A stretch of DNA of 64,000 nucleotides, taken from positions 426,166 through 490,165 of the forward strand of contig JAACJK010000227.1 of assembly GCA_013368325.1 (NCBI GenBank), written 5' to 3'. The position numbers were made by a program, and so were the translations under genes. Every line of letters starts with the position of its first letter. The first letter of the stretch is position 1. Origin of the DNA: Ephemerocybe angulata. Taxonomy: Eukaryota > Basidiomycota > Agaricomycetes > Agaricales > Psathyrellaceae. The notes under the pieces are model-generated. The model was not told the origin of the DNA. It worked only from the letters and a program-made list of their open reading frames with translations, and ran no database searches. Shown one piece after another: positions 43,888 through 55,305 of the stretch.

Positions 43888-44901
43888 TCAAACAAGCCTG
43901 TCCTTACACCCTTCTGCCCACTGCGCTAATTTCATTCGCCCAATGCAAATATCTCGTTCGTCATCTTTGACGTTTTGTATGGCAGACATGTCCCACCACC
44001 TTTCTTGAGTTCCCGCCTCCGCCCTCTCCTCGAGACCTGCGACGAGAAGCGAGTTTTCGTGTGATCCTATAGCGTCGTAAATTTCAATAAGGTCGTCCTT
44101 TGAAACAGAGATGTGCGTTATTTGACGGCGAAGGATCTGCGAGAGGGTAGTTGCAGCCTAAAAGTCAATGCCATTGAGGGTAAGTTCTGTGTCGTATCGT
44201 GGACTATATATGTAACCCACGGCACACCATACCTGATCATATGTTAAGAGCTCGGGACCAATTATCACCTTCTCCTTTGCGCTGTCCTCTTCAACTAAAG
44301 CTTTATATCCGACCTGAGCAATATCCTCAACAGCCACGAATGGGATTTTTCCAGTCGCGACAGACGTTGTGAACGCTCCGGTTGTTCGAATCGACTCTCC
44401 AAAATAGTTGAGAAAGTTCTCTAATGACCTAGTGGTCAGCTCACGCCCCCCTTAGAAGAAACTACATTCATACGTACCACAGAACCAGGTTGGTCTTAGC
44501 ACCACGTATCTGCATCCTTTCTTTTCCAGATGCCTCTGAATCTCGATGTACTCTGTGTCGTTCCCATCCGCCACCTCATCGGTTCCTCCAAGCAGAACAA
44601 ACTTCTTCACTCCTCTTTCCAGACACAGATCGATGAATGGATTGACCGATAAATATGGTTTGGGATCGAAGGGTGGACAGAGCAGATAGACTGAATGATA
44701 GGGAGATAAAGTTGGATCTCCGGGGAAGATGTTGGCGAACGTTTGGGTGTCATACCAATCCATCTTCACGGATTTGAAGCCATCTGGAACTCTTCCTGAT
44801 CTAGAGGCGAACACTACTTCGTGCCCGGATTGCTTCAAGAGACGAGCAATGGTGACTCCTACTTGGCTAGCGCCGCCAGTGAGGAGAATGGACTTGGCCA
44901 T
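43888..44901 (-). CDS. NmrA-like NAD(P)-binding oxidoreductase
   Basis: Exons 44901-44478, 44420-44233 and 44157-43888 give 293 aa. The N-terminus has a Rossmann nucleotide-binding motif (ILLTGGASQVGVTIARLL) followed by VVFASRSGR at the end of the second strand, where NADP-preferring members have a basic residue. RPTWFCENF, GKIPFVAVEDIAQVGYKAL and GPELLTYDQ are typical of NmrA/ergot-alkaloid-reductase-like extended SDRs. The family includes reductases of secondary metabolism and redox-sensing regulators; sequence alone does not decide. Its length is normal. It lies on the same strand as FAD monooxygenase copy 2 (636 bases upstream), so the two might share a pathway, which is inference. Confidence 0.85.
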
Positions 44902-45537
44902 TTCGCTTGAAGATCGTATCCAGGGTCGTGGAAGGATGTCTTGAGCTCGAAGGCAGTAGTGAAGCTCACAGGCTATAGATACTAGATCGCCCAGCTGACT
45001 GTGCTATTAGGATGTGATGAGGACGGGTCAAAGAAGTTACGCGCCACTGACTTACAATAGACTTGTCCAGCTGTTACCTCGAACTCCGCTTTGGGCATCG
45101 ATTCCGGCAGCCCCCAAGCAGTGCGCCGTGGCCCCTCCAGTCATTTCATCCCCTCCGGTGGGACAATGATGGGGAGCATCTCTGAAATCCTATCCATAAG
45201 GACGCGTTGGATATTCGGGAAAAAGAAGGTCATTAAGCGCCCGTCTGATCTCGGAGAGAAGAACTCCCGCGTTAGCTCTGCACCGTATGATAGTTACTTT
45301 CTCCACTCTGTCTATGTTTCAGGATTGATTTACCGAGTTTGTGATGGGCCTAGGACGGCAAGGGGAGTCTGCTCGCTCATCGGAGGGCCTCCGTTCGAAG
45401 ACGGGCGCTTAAACACACAACGAGAGCTCAAGGGAGGCATTTGGCGTCACCCCCTGGATACTAAAGAGGATGGCAGTTTTCAATCTGTTATACATGTGAG
45501 GATCCAGCACATTAAACAACGATATCTTCACTATTCT
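44902..45537. other. intergenic, no gene seen
   Basis: This stretch lies between the NmrA-like gene start and the stop of FAD monooxygenase 2, both on the - strand. Frames here on the + strand are shadows without domain content. Confidence 0.5.
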
Positions 45538-46793
45538 TTAAATCTCGCTCCCATCAAAGGCACGGGCAAGGCCTTTAAGCACCTCCGACATGGGCTTCCC
45601 AGTGAAATAAACCTCTTGCTCACGATCGGTACGTGTCGCATTAAGTGTCGCACGTGCAAAAATGTCCTTCTCGTACTCGGCGAATGCATCATCCACCGAT
45701 AGTCCTTCTGATGCCACCTTCTCGATAGCCGACGCAAGGTCGTACGCATCGTTCATTGCTACATTCACCCCAATCCCTGTAAATGGTGTCAAGACATGGG
45801 CGGCATCGCCAAGGAGGGTAACACTACACGTTTTGTCAGAGACTCAAGGAGTATATTGATTGGGTGTATTGCTTACCCGGTGCAATCCTTCTCGAACGTA
45901 TATCCGGGAGGAAACTGGTACAACGGCCTGAAGGCGAGTTCTCCCTCGTCGCATTCGATAATGAGCGCTCTCAGCTCATCGCTCCAATCTCCGTAGAATT
46001 CGTCTGCAAATTGAATCAAGGCAGCCCTTTGAGAGGTCCAGTCGATCCCAGAGTTGTCCTTCCATTCCTCGGGTGTGGTGATCATCGCGTACGTCCTTAT
46101 CGAGCCGTCCCCGTTCTTCTGGGACATGATAATGTTATTCCCACCTGCCGCCATGCACGATCCCTTCCCAACGAAATCTGAGATAGCTGGATAGCTCGGA
46201 TTGGAGGGGGTGATATTGGTGGCGACGACGGTGATGCCAACATACGGTGGGCGAACGTCGCTGCGCAGTCGGCGGACCTTGGACCATGTTCCATCAGCGC
46301 CAATCACGATGTTGAAGCCTTCCGCTGCGGATCCATCTGCAAAGTGGAGCCGAAAAGCCCGTTCCTTCCCATCTTCTGTGACGACTTCAGCTTCCTTCAA
46401 CTTCTTGCCCCAACGCACGGTATCGGGGTCCAAAGCGTCGAGAAGTATGCGACGGAGAACGGCTCTGTCGATTTCGGGACGTTCGGGGTCGTCTTCTCCC
46501 TCTTCACTGTGGTGGAGGTACACGGTACCTTTGCGATCGCGGACGTATATTTCTGTAGCGTCGACTCGCATGGCCTTCCTGAACTGGTCGATGAGTCCGG
46601 CTTTCTTCAAAGCCAACTGGCCAGAGCGTTTGTGGACGTCCAGCATACCGCCCTGGCCTCTGGCATCCCGAGAGGCATCTAACTCGAAGACGGTGAATTG
46701 AACCCCGATCTTCTTGAGGATGGCTGCGAGTGTGAGTCCTGATGGACCTCCCCCGACGATGGCAATGTTCAAGGAGGGCTGTGTAGAGGGCAT
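45538..46793 (-). CDS. FAD-dependent monooxygenase, copy 2
   Basis: Exons 46793-45877 and 45823-45538 give 400 aa with one phase-2 intron, as in copy 1 at 16.4-17.7 kb. Motifs are GGGPSGLTLAAIL, GADGTWSKVR and GDAAHVLTPFTGIGVNVAMND. Long blocks are shared with copy 1, for example FELDASR, MRVDATE, RPEIDRA and ECDEGELAFRPLYQ. It is a group A flavin hydroxylase acting on an unknown, probably aromatic, substrate. An in-frame upstream ATG would add 39 residues, but the Rossmann motif needs only a short lead as in copy 1, so 46793 is preferred. The two copies are ~28 kb apart with unrelated genes between them. Confidence 0.88.
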
Positions 46794-48250
46794 ATCGAAG
46801 AGGTGGCCTGAGAGTGGGGATAAGATTAACGGGTGCCGGATTGGTATATATACGATACTCCACACCGTTATATGTCGTGAGATCCTGAGACTCGGGCTCG
46901 GGGTGCTCATTCCGATACGTCAGCTGTCAGGCAGGAAGTCTTCTGACTCCATCCCGAGTTACATATCTCACACTGCGGACTCGTAACTGCCTACGAATTT
47001 CGAAAACCACCTCATCTACCCATTGATATTACTGGCCTGTCAGTCAGCTTGATGAGATGAGATGAGAGGTATGAGCAGGGTCGTGTCACGGTATGCAGAA
47101 TTCAGGCTTACAGTATCTGAACCCTCCTGCCATCGTCGACGAAGATTGAATAAAGAAGGTCGAGGTACTCGGCACTCGGCTGGCTTAGAAGGAGTGTTGC
47201 CGCAGGGAGTGATTTCAAATCCCATGTGGTTATCCACTGGGTGCCGAGGGTAACGAGGTATCATCCAAAGCGCAGTGGCTTTAAACCGAACTGGCAGCCC
47301 GGTAAGATGGATGTTTTGAGTGGACGCGAGGTTGAAAGCTTCACGTTCTCACACGAATCCGATATAGATCTAGTCACAAGACCGCGCTGGTAGGCCCAAG
47401 GAAACCGAAACGCAGCGGTTGCAGCCTCCTTGAAGTCGGAAGGGCGAGACTGCTTCACACATTTGTGCCGAAGATAGGATCTCCAAACATCGGTGGATCC
47501 ATCAACTAAGCCAGCCAACCATTTGCATGCCTATATCTTGGTCAGCCAAAGGGAAAGCGTTGATATGACCCAACGAACCTGCTGAAGCGAAGAATATCAC
47601 GAACAGAGTCGAGATAATTGATAATCCTGAGCTGTATCCCCACAGGGAACCTGGTTGTGAGGCTCTCCGGGATAGGGTGCATCGAGCTTGCGGCAGGTCG
47701 GGTAAAAGGAGCTGTGGCTCAACTGTGGCATTCGTCGCCTTTGTGATGGCGGTGGCGATGTTCCCACAGTGACAGCTTAAGCGCTTCCTAGCCGTGAGCC
47801 TGGCAAGGCGCCTGTAGCCGTGAAGCGCTCGTTGAAATCCACTGGCGCCGTCAAATCCAGTAGTAGTTGGCCTAAAGTTATTCGTTAACCCCGATCTTGG
47901 ATAAGAGTAAGATCTCAATACCTCCTCACCTCTTGAAACCTGTCTGGTGGGCTCCAACTTCCTAGACGAATAGATGCGGCATGACTGTGACGTGCTGCCA
48001 CAATGGAGGAAGGGGAATGGGAGGATGTATCGCGTACAGTGTTTGAAACATTATGGGTAAGAGATACACGTGTCGTAAAAGGGTCATAATATCAATAAGA
48101 AAACAATGACGAAAGCAACTGAAGCAGCGATAATGGTCTGGTGGTGGCGCAACGCAAAAGTGGGGGGATTAGGTGGTACAAAGTCCAGGTCCAGAAGAGA
48201 AAAAATACATTAGCGTGTCGCAGAAAGGTTGATGCTCGAGATGGCGAAAA
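46794..48250. other. 1.46 kb without a recognisable gene
   Basis: Two - strand frames (47957-47502, 151 aa, and 47518-47261) are open. The first has a hydrophobic stretch (LSIISTLFVIFFASAGSL), but there is no family match, no clear splice partners and weak codon structure. I do not call a gene. Confidence 0.4.
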
Positions 48251-50357
48251 TCACTCATAACAGAGGATATAGATCTTCCCATCTCTGTCCGAAAGGATGA
48301 TAGCCCCCTGGCTCTGATCGATATTAATCGTCTCTATCGTTCCCAAATCCAATTCGTCGGGGATTTCCAATGTCTTCACCCTCCCTTCTACCTCTTGAGC
48401 GAGGGCCTTCTTCCTCGCCTCTTCGTCATCTCCAAAGTCCATGCCCATAAATTCGGACTCATCCCTAAACGGTGGGAAGCTGACAAACCGCAGTCTCTTC
48501 TCATCCGATTCCTCCAGTTCCGTGTCGCCCCCATCCTCCCCGTTCGCCCTCGGCGCAGGCGTATCATCGCAATATTCGATCCAGACTGCATGCCCGAAGT
48601 CTACAGCCACGAGCGGTCTAGGCCTGTCACGATCTTGCAGGTCTTCCTCCCCGGCATCTCCAAGACTGCGCTCCAATACCCTCACAACTTCGAAAGGTGT
48701 GCTTACATACCACATGTGCATCAGCGCTTCGTCCTGTGCGATAAGCGCCTTCTGCGTCATCGTGAGCTGCCCCTTCGCCCACTCGCATTGCGGTGTCGGC
48801 ATATCCGACTCAGAACCCTCCTCGAACGAACCACACTTGCACGTTTCGGGGTGGTACCACTCCGCGTGGTTGATGGGTACCCGAAAGTAGTGCTGCGCCA
48901 GGACGAAGCACGAGCGCCGGGTGACGGGGTCAGTCGCAGCGAGGAGGACCACGGTACAGCTGACGCGAGGCGTCCCTGGAAGGGTAGGCCACCATTGTCG
49001 GACAAAGTGGGCACTTTCTGGATACCACGGTGGGACTGGGAAGGGGTTTGGCAGAACACCGTCCGTGAAGGCGTCTGCGGATGGTGCGGCTAGACGACCC
49101 GGCAAGGCAATGTGGGACAAGGCGGGGAATTTGAATTTCTTTGAGATCGTGCGGGCTGCTGGAAGGCGTTGCGATAGTGAAGGAACGGAGGTGCTTGAGG
49201 CAAGCTTCTGGCTGTGTTTCCGCAGCATAGTCAGGGGATAGAAATGTTGGTAAGCTTCCTCGGCTTCCTCGCAGTGAATGACGATATTATCCTCGAAGAG
49301 GATGCAGGACCAGTTGGAGGATATGACCTAGGGCGAGGTGAGATCGGGGATGAAATAAAGTGGAACTACTCACGCATTCGATTCCGGTGTCGATGAAAAC
49401 GTACTCGAGCTTGTCCCAATCCGGGAGCGTGTATAAACCGATCGTGTTGGACGAAGAAACCCAGATAAAGGCAGAGAGAAGTCGAGTCGATGGATCGAGG
49501 AGGAAGACGTTCATTACAACGCCAGAGGTTCGGAAGTCGGTAACATGGGAGAAAAGGGGCGGCGCAGTAGTGGAGGTTTCGCCCGAAGGCCCGTCCGAGA
49601 AGGTTAGTCGCATAAGAATAAACTCCATGACGCGATCGTCGTTGTACCTGCTCCTCCTTAGCACGGTCCCCAGCTTAATTACTTGACACTCACTGTCCCA
49701 AAATGACTTTCGCCATGGTGAAGAACACCGCCCTCTGCTCAAACTCCACTCTGCACTTCCACAGCTCCCACTTCTCGCCAGGATTCCACTCCGCCAGCGC
49801 CCTGTCGGTCTGGACATCCCAACACACCACCTTCCCCCGCTTGGTGGCGCAAAGTGTGTAGCTCGAAGTGATGGGGGAGAGCCAATCGACATCTTCGTCG
49901 GGTGGAGCGCGCACGACCTTGTACCAAGAGTCCCCCTCGCCGTCCATATAGTTTGAGCACGGGGCCGCCGTAATGGGCCGCGGTGCCCGCTTTCTCCATG
50001 CCATCTCGTACCTCGTCGCCTTGTTCACCGAGCGAATGAGCTGGTCTGTCGTTAGATCTGAGAGCTGCTGGAAGCCCTTCAGCGGGAGCGCCCGACATCG
50101 TCGAAGGAGATCGGTGGCGAGTTTCCGATATACCGGCCGTGCTTTCGAGAAGTCGTACAACGATTTGGAGACCTGTATGATGTTGGTAAACGAACGCTTT
50201 AAAACATGGCAAAACGTACCAGATGCAAGTTGTGTACATCGTCGAAACTCAGGTAACTGGCGATATTGAGTAGTAGATCGTAAGGCAGACTCAGAAATCC
50301 GGGCTTAGACCCCGTCGTCCTTGATTTCGCTGCAATAGTCGGCTGTACGTCGAGCAT
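48251..50357 (-). CDS. F-box protein
   Basis: Exons 50357-50220, 50172-49694, 49647-49374 and 49327-48251 give about 655 aa. The F-box is near the N-terminus and spans the first intron: FLSLPYDLLLNIASYLSFDD then VHNLHL, continuing VSKSLYDFSKARPVYRKL. The remaining ~580 residues alternate strand-rich segments (VVCWDVQTDRALAEW, TIGLYTLPDWDKLEYV, VISSNWSCILFEDNIVIH, GAIILSDRDGKIYILCYE) that suggest a beta-propeller-like substrate domain, although I cannot count blades. It is unrelated in detail to the tandem F-box pair upstream. Likely an SCF adaptor. The start is the first ATG in frame with the F-box; other frames upstream are open but not continuous with it. Confidence 0.75.
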
Positions 50358-50771
50358 GCTCGACGTCGGGGCTGATTATAAAGTCGGTCCTGGATGTTGT
50401 CGTAATCGACTGGTTCGTCCCCAAATTCTGTAGCCAAAACCTTCGTCTTCCAGATAGACTTCGTTGCTTTCGTCGTTGTCGTCGTCGTCGATGGCGAACT
50501 CGACAGGAAGTTGCGAGGAGGAGATGGAGGTGTGGCACAAAACGGCGCACAACCGTTGCGCACGGCCCCCGTGTTTAGTCGCCGATTAAAACTCCGCTAG
50601 CGGCATTATATGCCGCGCCGGTTGGCGCGATGGGCGCTTTTCGGGGCGCTTTTTCTCACCTTTCGACCTTGGTAGTCTGACACATCCCTCTCATGCGCTT
50701 GCGGCCAGTACTACCATATTCATGCATATAATTTATTGACTTTGAAGTGGTAACATATACTATCTGACGTT

Positions 50772-51165
50772 TCAAGGCCTAATTGTGGTTGTGGGTTCCG
50801 GGAAAGGCAGGGTTATGGGAGGTCGGGTCGAGGTGAGAGTGGTAGTTATTACTTCTCGAACACAAAGGCTGACGTCTATTATTATGGGTGTGAGTACATA
50901 TCTGACGGGACGATGATGATATTCTTACAATCGTTCAGTTTCGAGCAAACGAACCCGGGAGGGCATGTCGTTGGGCCAGTCCATCCTGCACCACCGCCTG
51001 CCGTACGGTCAAGGAATCAACAAGTTAGCAGAGCCTATTGTGCAGAGAGCAGCTAGTTCCAGGCGTACACATTGTTATTGGGTCTACAGTCGGAGCTGCT
51101 GCACCAGACAGAGCGAAAGCGATGGTGGTGCAGGCGACAAGAAATGAGGTCTTGGGACTGAGCAT
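50772..51165 (-). CDS. small secreted CBM1 protein, N-terminal module
   Basis: Exons 51165-51069, 50997-50929 and 50875-50772 give 89 aa. Residues 1-~24 are a signal peptide (FLVACTTIAFALSGAAA). The mature protein begins almost at once with a complete fungal cellulose-binding module: MCGGGAGWTGPTTCPPG, then FVCSKLNDY and VSLCV. The four cysteines and the conserved aromatics are present except the second Tyr, which is Val. A 27-residue Thr/Pro-rich tail (VITTTLTSTRPPITL and following) leads to the stop. There is no catalytic domain. The first intron splits the codon of the first module cysteine in phase 1, just as in the gene at 52.1-52.6 kb. It would bind cellulose outside the cell; the purpose without an enzyme is unknown. 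Confidence 0.78.
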
Positions 51166-52109
51166 GTTGGGGTACGAGCGATAGAGAGTCTAATTCACCC
51201 CATCGGCCCAAGCCTTTATCTAGCTTTGAAAGTCGAGAACACCGCTTCCTTAAGCATGGGACTCTCCTATAATGGCAAACCGCTCATCTTCTCGGGTCCT
51301 TGAAGGCGTGGGCAGCGAGGCAAGGGAAGCTTTCGTCCTTATGGCCGGAAATGCGCCGAAGAATACACACGGCGAGTATCCGTAGACTCAACGTATCCTG
51401 GAATTAGACAACCCCTGGCGCTCCGGTCTATAAGTCAGAAAACTGAATCCCTCTTTCCGCGATACTTCCTTGGCAGTCGTATCCCTCAAAGGCAAGCGTT
51501 CACCTTTAATTAAGATTGGTATGCTCGAAGTGGATACTCCGACGTTCAACTGAGGCCGACGAATATCCGCCCGTCCGTTTGCGAGCCCTCTGGTTGGGTG
51601 TAGACCCATGGTCCTGGAGCACACAGCAGTCCACCTTATGACCGAAAGCCACGCGAGGTCTAGTTCGACCATAGAACGCCAAGACGGCGGGTGTAGACCT
51701 GTACATTTAGAAGAGGCTGAAGGTCAAAGATAGCGTGCGCGTGAATAACGAAGCAGCTGAGACGGACTTGGACAAGGTTCCATCACAGTGCAGTTCTGGT
51801 AGGCTTGTGTTAGGGCGCTAATAAGCCGGGGTTTCCTTACAACTCCTTACAACAGCCCATATGAAGTGTGGAGGATTTATTGGGCTCAGCGGCCAGCGGT
51901 ACCAAAGCGGCCCTTCGTACGGGAGATCGGTATAACTTCATAGTACATACGCCAAGTCCTATTTCGGAGCTTTACCAACCTTACACGCACCTGCATATCT
52001 TCGTGCTCAGTAAGTAGAGACCCGTGAAAAGGGATCATTCATCGCTAAACATATGAATGCAGGGTATACATGTAAGATGCCAATGGCGCCTTTAAATTTA
52101 GAAGAATGT

Positions 52110-52619
52110 TCAGGGACTAGCAGGCTTTCCAACAGTCCATTTTGGGACTTGAGAGTTGTGGATACACTCGCTGTAACCTGGGTTAACCGCCAAGGTAAGC
52201 TTCGAATATTCAAGTAAGGGCAAGAAAACCCATCGGCTTACTTTCGTTGAACTCGAAGCAAACGTAACTGAGGTCGCGGTGAGCGCGACGGCTTAAGTCA
52301 AACGGAGGGAGCATAACTTACTCTGTCTTGGAGCACGTCGTCGAACCGGTCCAGTTCTTTCCACCGCCTGTATGTTTGAGCATGTCAATTAGGCGCTGAA
52401 AGTCTTCAATGGGTATAACGGCCTACACTGAGGGGTGGAAGGAGCAGGTATAACAGTCTCTGTCGGTGTTGGCGTCTCCACCGTTGTAGTCGACGTTGCT
52501 GTTATGGTCGAGGTTACTTTTGTGGTTGATTTGGTTGTTGGTCGAGGAACGTGGCCAGGCAAGGCGGCGCCAAACGATGCGAGTGTAAGGAGGAAGATCG
52601 TAGATACGCTGAGATGCAT
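52110..52619 (-). CDS. small secreted CBM1 protein, C-terminal module
   Basis: Exons 52619-52427, 52367-52322, 52267-52242 and 52177-52110 give 110 aa. A signal peptide (residues 1-19, STIFLLTLASFGAALPG region) is followed by a Thr/Pro/Ser linker of ~43 residues and one CBM1: PQCGGKNWTGSTTCSKT, then DYVCFEFNESYSEC. All four cysteines and Trp/Phe/Tyr positions are kept. Its end is a short IHNSQVPKWTVGKPASP tail. It looks like the linker and binding module of a cellulase without the catalytic domain. The first Cys codon is split by a phase-1 intron, as in the neighbour at 50.8 kb. Three very small exons make it easy to miss. Confidence 0.75.
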
Positions 52620-53420
52620 GGTGAAGGTTATTCGGAGAGGGTTATTGGTGGTCAGACTGTCTTGGAGAGTGCAGGAGAATGCAGGAGCTCTGAGATCGAT
52701 GGTCTGACCCACAAGTTGAGCTGGCTTTTATAGATCGCTCATTAGCCTCAAATTGTGGGTGGAGCCATGATGCACTGAAAAGGACCACATGAGTACAGAA
52801 AGCCAGGAATAGCAGGTACCTGGAGAATCGGGTGCGCTTCGTGATCAGGAAGCAATCGCAAGCGCCCAAAACGGATTGGCACACACCCGTGGCCGCGAAG
52901 AATGAAGGGAAACCCAGCGGGTCCCACAGACGATATCCGTTTGGAAAGACTTTCTCGTTGAAGTTCGCCTTTATTGGTAAGGATTCCACCAGGGCGCTAA
53001 AGCTAAGACCCCCGTTGCTCCCCTTTGAGTTGGATGGGCATGCACTCGGCGGGCGAGGGAGAAAACACGAGCCATGTCAACATGCGCACTTGCTGAGCAG
53101 ATTCTTGAGGCCATTCCAAAGATAAACAATCCTCACGACTTGCCAGGCTGATCATCAGCGAATGGGTTTACGTCCTTCGAGAATCGACAAGGTGTAGCAA
53201 CGTCTAAAAGACACCTTGATAGAAGTACGACACCTTTGGAATCGGTATGTGTAAGCCCAGCTGTTTCATTGCGTAAAACCGCAGACGTAACCTCGATAAT
53301 GACATGAATGACGCGGTGGCGGGACATCACCATCGTAGCCTCCGGACGCCATACAAGGTGCAAGTCCACACCTGTATCTGCCCCAGTTGTGCATTATATA
53401 TCGATCGTCAATGTCTGCCG
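52620..53420. other. intergenic, no gene seen
   Basis: This is the 5' flank of the CBM1 gene. Open frames are short and show no domain. Confidence 0.4.
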
Positions 53421-54545
53421 CGAGGTGCATTAACAGCGATAATGATCGTCCCTGCAACTCTATCGCCTGTCATGCATTAGCCTTACCTGTTCCCGTGCCC
53501 ACCAAAACGGGGCTCGATGCATCATCGTCGAAACGATGCATCAGACATTTTGGCACCTGCGCCCAGGTCTGCCGCCATCACTCCCGCCTCGACCCACCAT
53601 TTTGGGAAGTGCGTCCACGACTCGTTGATCTGCTTCGATACCTCCTTCTAGCCTTGGCAGAATCTGCCAGGTCAAAAAGAAGCGGATTGGCGTTCCTATC
53701 ATTGTCAATATGGGACAGGGGCTAGTGCGTACCCAGTCGCGTACTTTGGCGCCCTTCCACTGACGGATTTCTCTTCAGGTCCCTGCTCCACGCCACAAGG
53801 GGAATTTGTATGTCACGGCGCCGTTATTCGCTTCAATGAGTAAAGAGAATCAGCCAGGAATATCCGCATGCGTGCCTAATAAGTCTCTGTATACCTCCTC
53901 TGTCCTCGCTGAGCACTGAAAATGGCTTCTTGCAGCTTCACTCGCGATGCATTATTTTTCATACAGCTACCCCCAAGCTACCCCAAGTCTTGATGCATCA
54001 AGCCATGGTGATGCATTACTGGTGGACCCAGGCGTGCGGTCACCGAGCCTGCTCGCTTCCGCTCTCTCAGGGACGGCTCTCGCGCTTTCAATGCATTAAT
54101 CGAAGTAGTGTTTTTTTATTTCAAGTTTAATGTATTACCTTTTCCACACAGGTTTGAAGACTGATGCATTACTTTCTCCACACAGGTTTGAAGACTGATG
54201 CATTACCTTCTCCACACAGGTTTGAAGACTGATGCATTACCTTCTCCACACAGGTTTGAAGACTGATGCATTACGGGCCCTGCAGTCGCCGAGCTCAGGA
54301 CTCGCTTCTCGCTCCTTCCGGGACGGCTCTCCAGATATTAATGCATTAATTGAAGCATTTACCAAGCTTAATGCATTACCTTTTGTACAAAGGTTCGAGG
54401 ACTGATGCATTACGAGCCCCGCAGTCGCTGATTTCCGCTCTCGCCTCCCAGATCTAATGCATCATACGCGGCACGCCTTTCAAGTTGATGCATTATATTC
54501 TAGCGCTCTCCTAATAGGTTTCAATGCATTAGACACCAGCCTAAC
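53420..54545. repeat. array of dispersed (G/A)ATGCAT(T/C)A repeats
   Basis: I count about 18 occurrences of TGCATTA or TGCATCA preceded mostly by GA or AA, e.g. near 53471, 53516, 53534, 53946, 53991, 54009, 54091, 54163-54270, 54341, 54371, 54403, 54456, 54487 and 54522. Additional looser copies lie at 55384-55490, one in the intron at 59441 and one at 60918. The core is palindromic. The density is far above the rest of the window and coincides with the outer flank of the KDZ genes, which suggests subterminal transposase-binding sites. Confidence 0.7.
54129..54274. repeat. 34-bp tandem repeats containing the ATGCAT motif
   Basis: Units at 54129-54162 (degenerate), 54163-54196, 54197-54230 and 54231-54264, then a partial 54265-54274. 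Each starts GATGCATTAC and ends CAGGTTTGAAGACT. A diverged copy follows at about 54370-54412. The tandem expansion multiplies the dispersed ATGCAT motif. Confidence 0.85.
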
Positions 54546-54595
54546 AAACGCAGGCGACCGCATCACCCTGTCAGAACCCCTTTATTCCAACCTCC

Positions 54596-55305
54596 ATGCC
54601 TCTTCGTCGCAAATTGACGGCGCGACAAGACCCAGGGTACTACGAAGTTGACGACTGCTGGGGAGAACCTGTGAAGGTATGGACTAGCTCGGAGGCGTAC
54701 TGGAAATGGTTGAAGGAGGAAGATGAGGAAAGTGAAAGGCGGGAGGAGAAGGAACGACAAGAGAGGGAAGAAAGGCGTGAGCGGGGCGAGTATAGCAGTG
54801 CGGAAGACGACGAAAGTGACGACGACGACGACGAGGATGATCGAAGTGACTGGATTTTTCCGAACACAATCGAGATCGACGACACTGCACCGGCTTGGGA
54901 GGGAGCCGATATCACTACGGGGGACATTCGACGTGTGTTGTAAGTTTATGTTCAAAATATTCACTGCTCGCCTCAAAATTTATTTATTTCCTTAGAGACC
55001 TCATTTCTGACACACTCCCACCAGCCCTTCAATCAGCCCTCCACTGCGGCTTCGACTCACCGGCCCTTCAAACACCAACCCACCTAAGCACTGCCGCTAA
55101 ACTCCCCCAAGTCCTCCCACAAGCCATCCGCCCCGCCCGCCCAGCAGCCATCCGCCCCGCCTCGAGCACTGCAAGTACGTCAAGGTCGGCGAGCAAGAAG
55201 CCACACCGAATGGAGCCGCCGAGGAGACAAGGGTTACGGGCACCGGAACTTCTTGTCCGAACAGAACGTGCTGTAAAGCTATATCGCATTTTTAAGGCTT
55301 CGTGA
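54596..55305 (+). CDS. KDZ-associated accessory protein 1 (acidic)
   Basis: Two exons, 54596-54939 and 54996-55305, give about 217 aa. The N-terminus MPLRRKLTARQDPGYYEVDD and WTSSEAYWKWLKEE is followed by a long Glu/Arg helix, then an acidic run (DDESDDDDDEDD) and a Pro/Ala-rich basic end (RPARPAAIRPASS, SKKPHR). I do not recognise a domain. It is convergent with the transposase and immediately inside the repeat array, so it probably belongs to the element. The split acidic and basic halves suggest a DNA- or protein-binding helper, which is inference. Confidence 0.6.

Noticed and set aside
45091..45702. 203-codon + strand frame
   Set aside because: Overlaps the last exon of the FAD monooxygenase on the other strand and has no domain of its own.
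43888..46793. Full secondary-metabolite gene cluster
   Set aside because: No polyketide, peptide or terpene synthase or transporter is present nearby; only two tailoring-type enzymes.
47261..47957. Two open frames on the - strand, one with a hydrophobic stretch
   Set aside because: No conserved motif, no convincing start context or intron partners. Kept only as a note in the intergenic entry.
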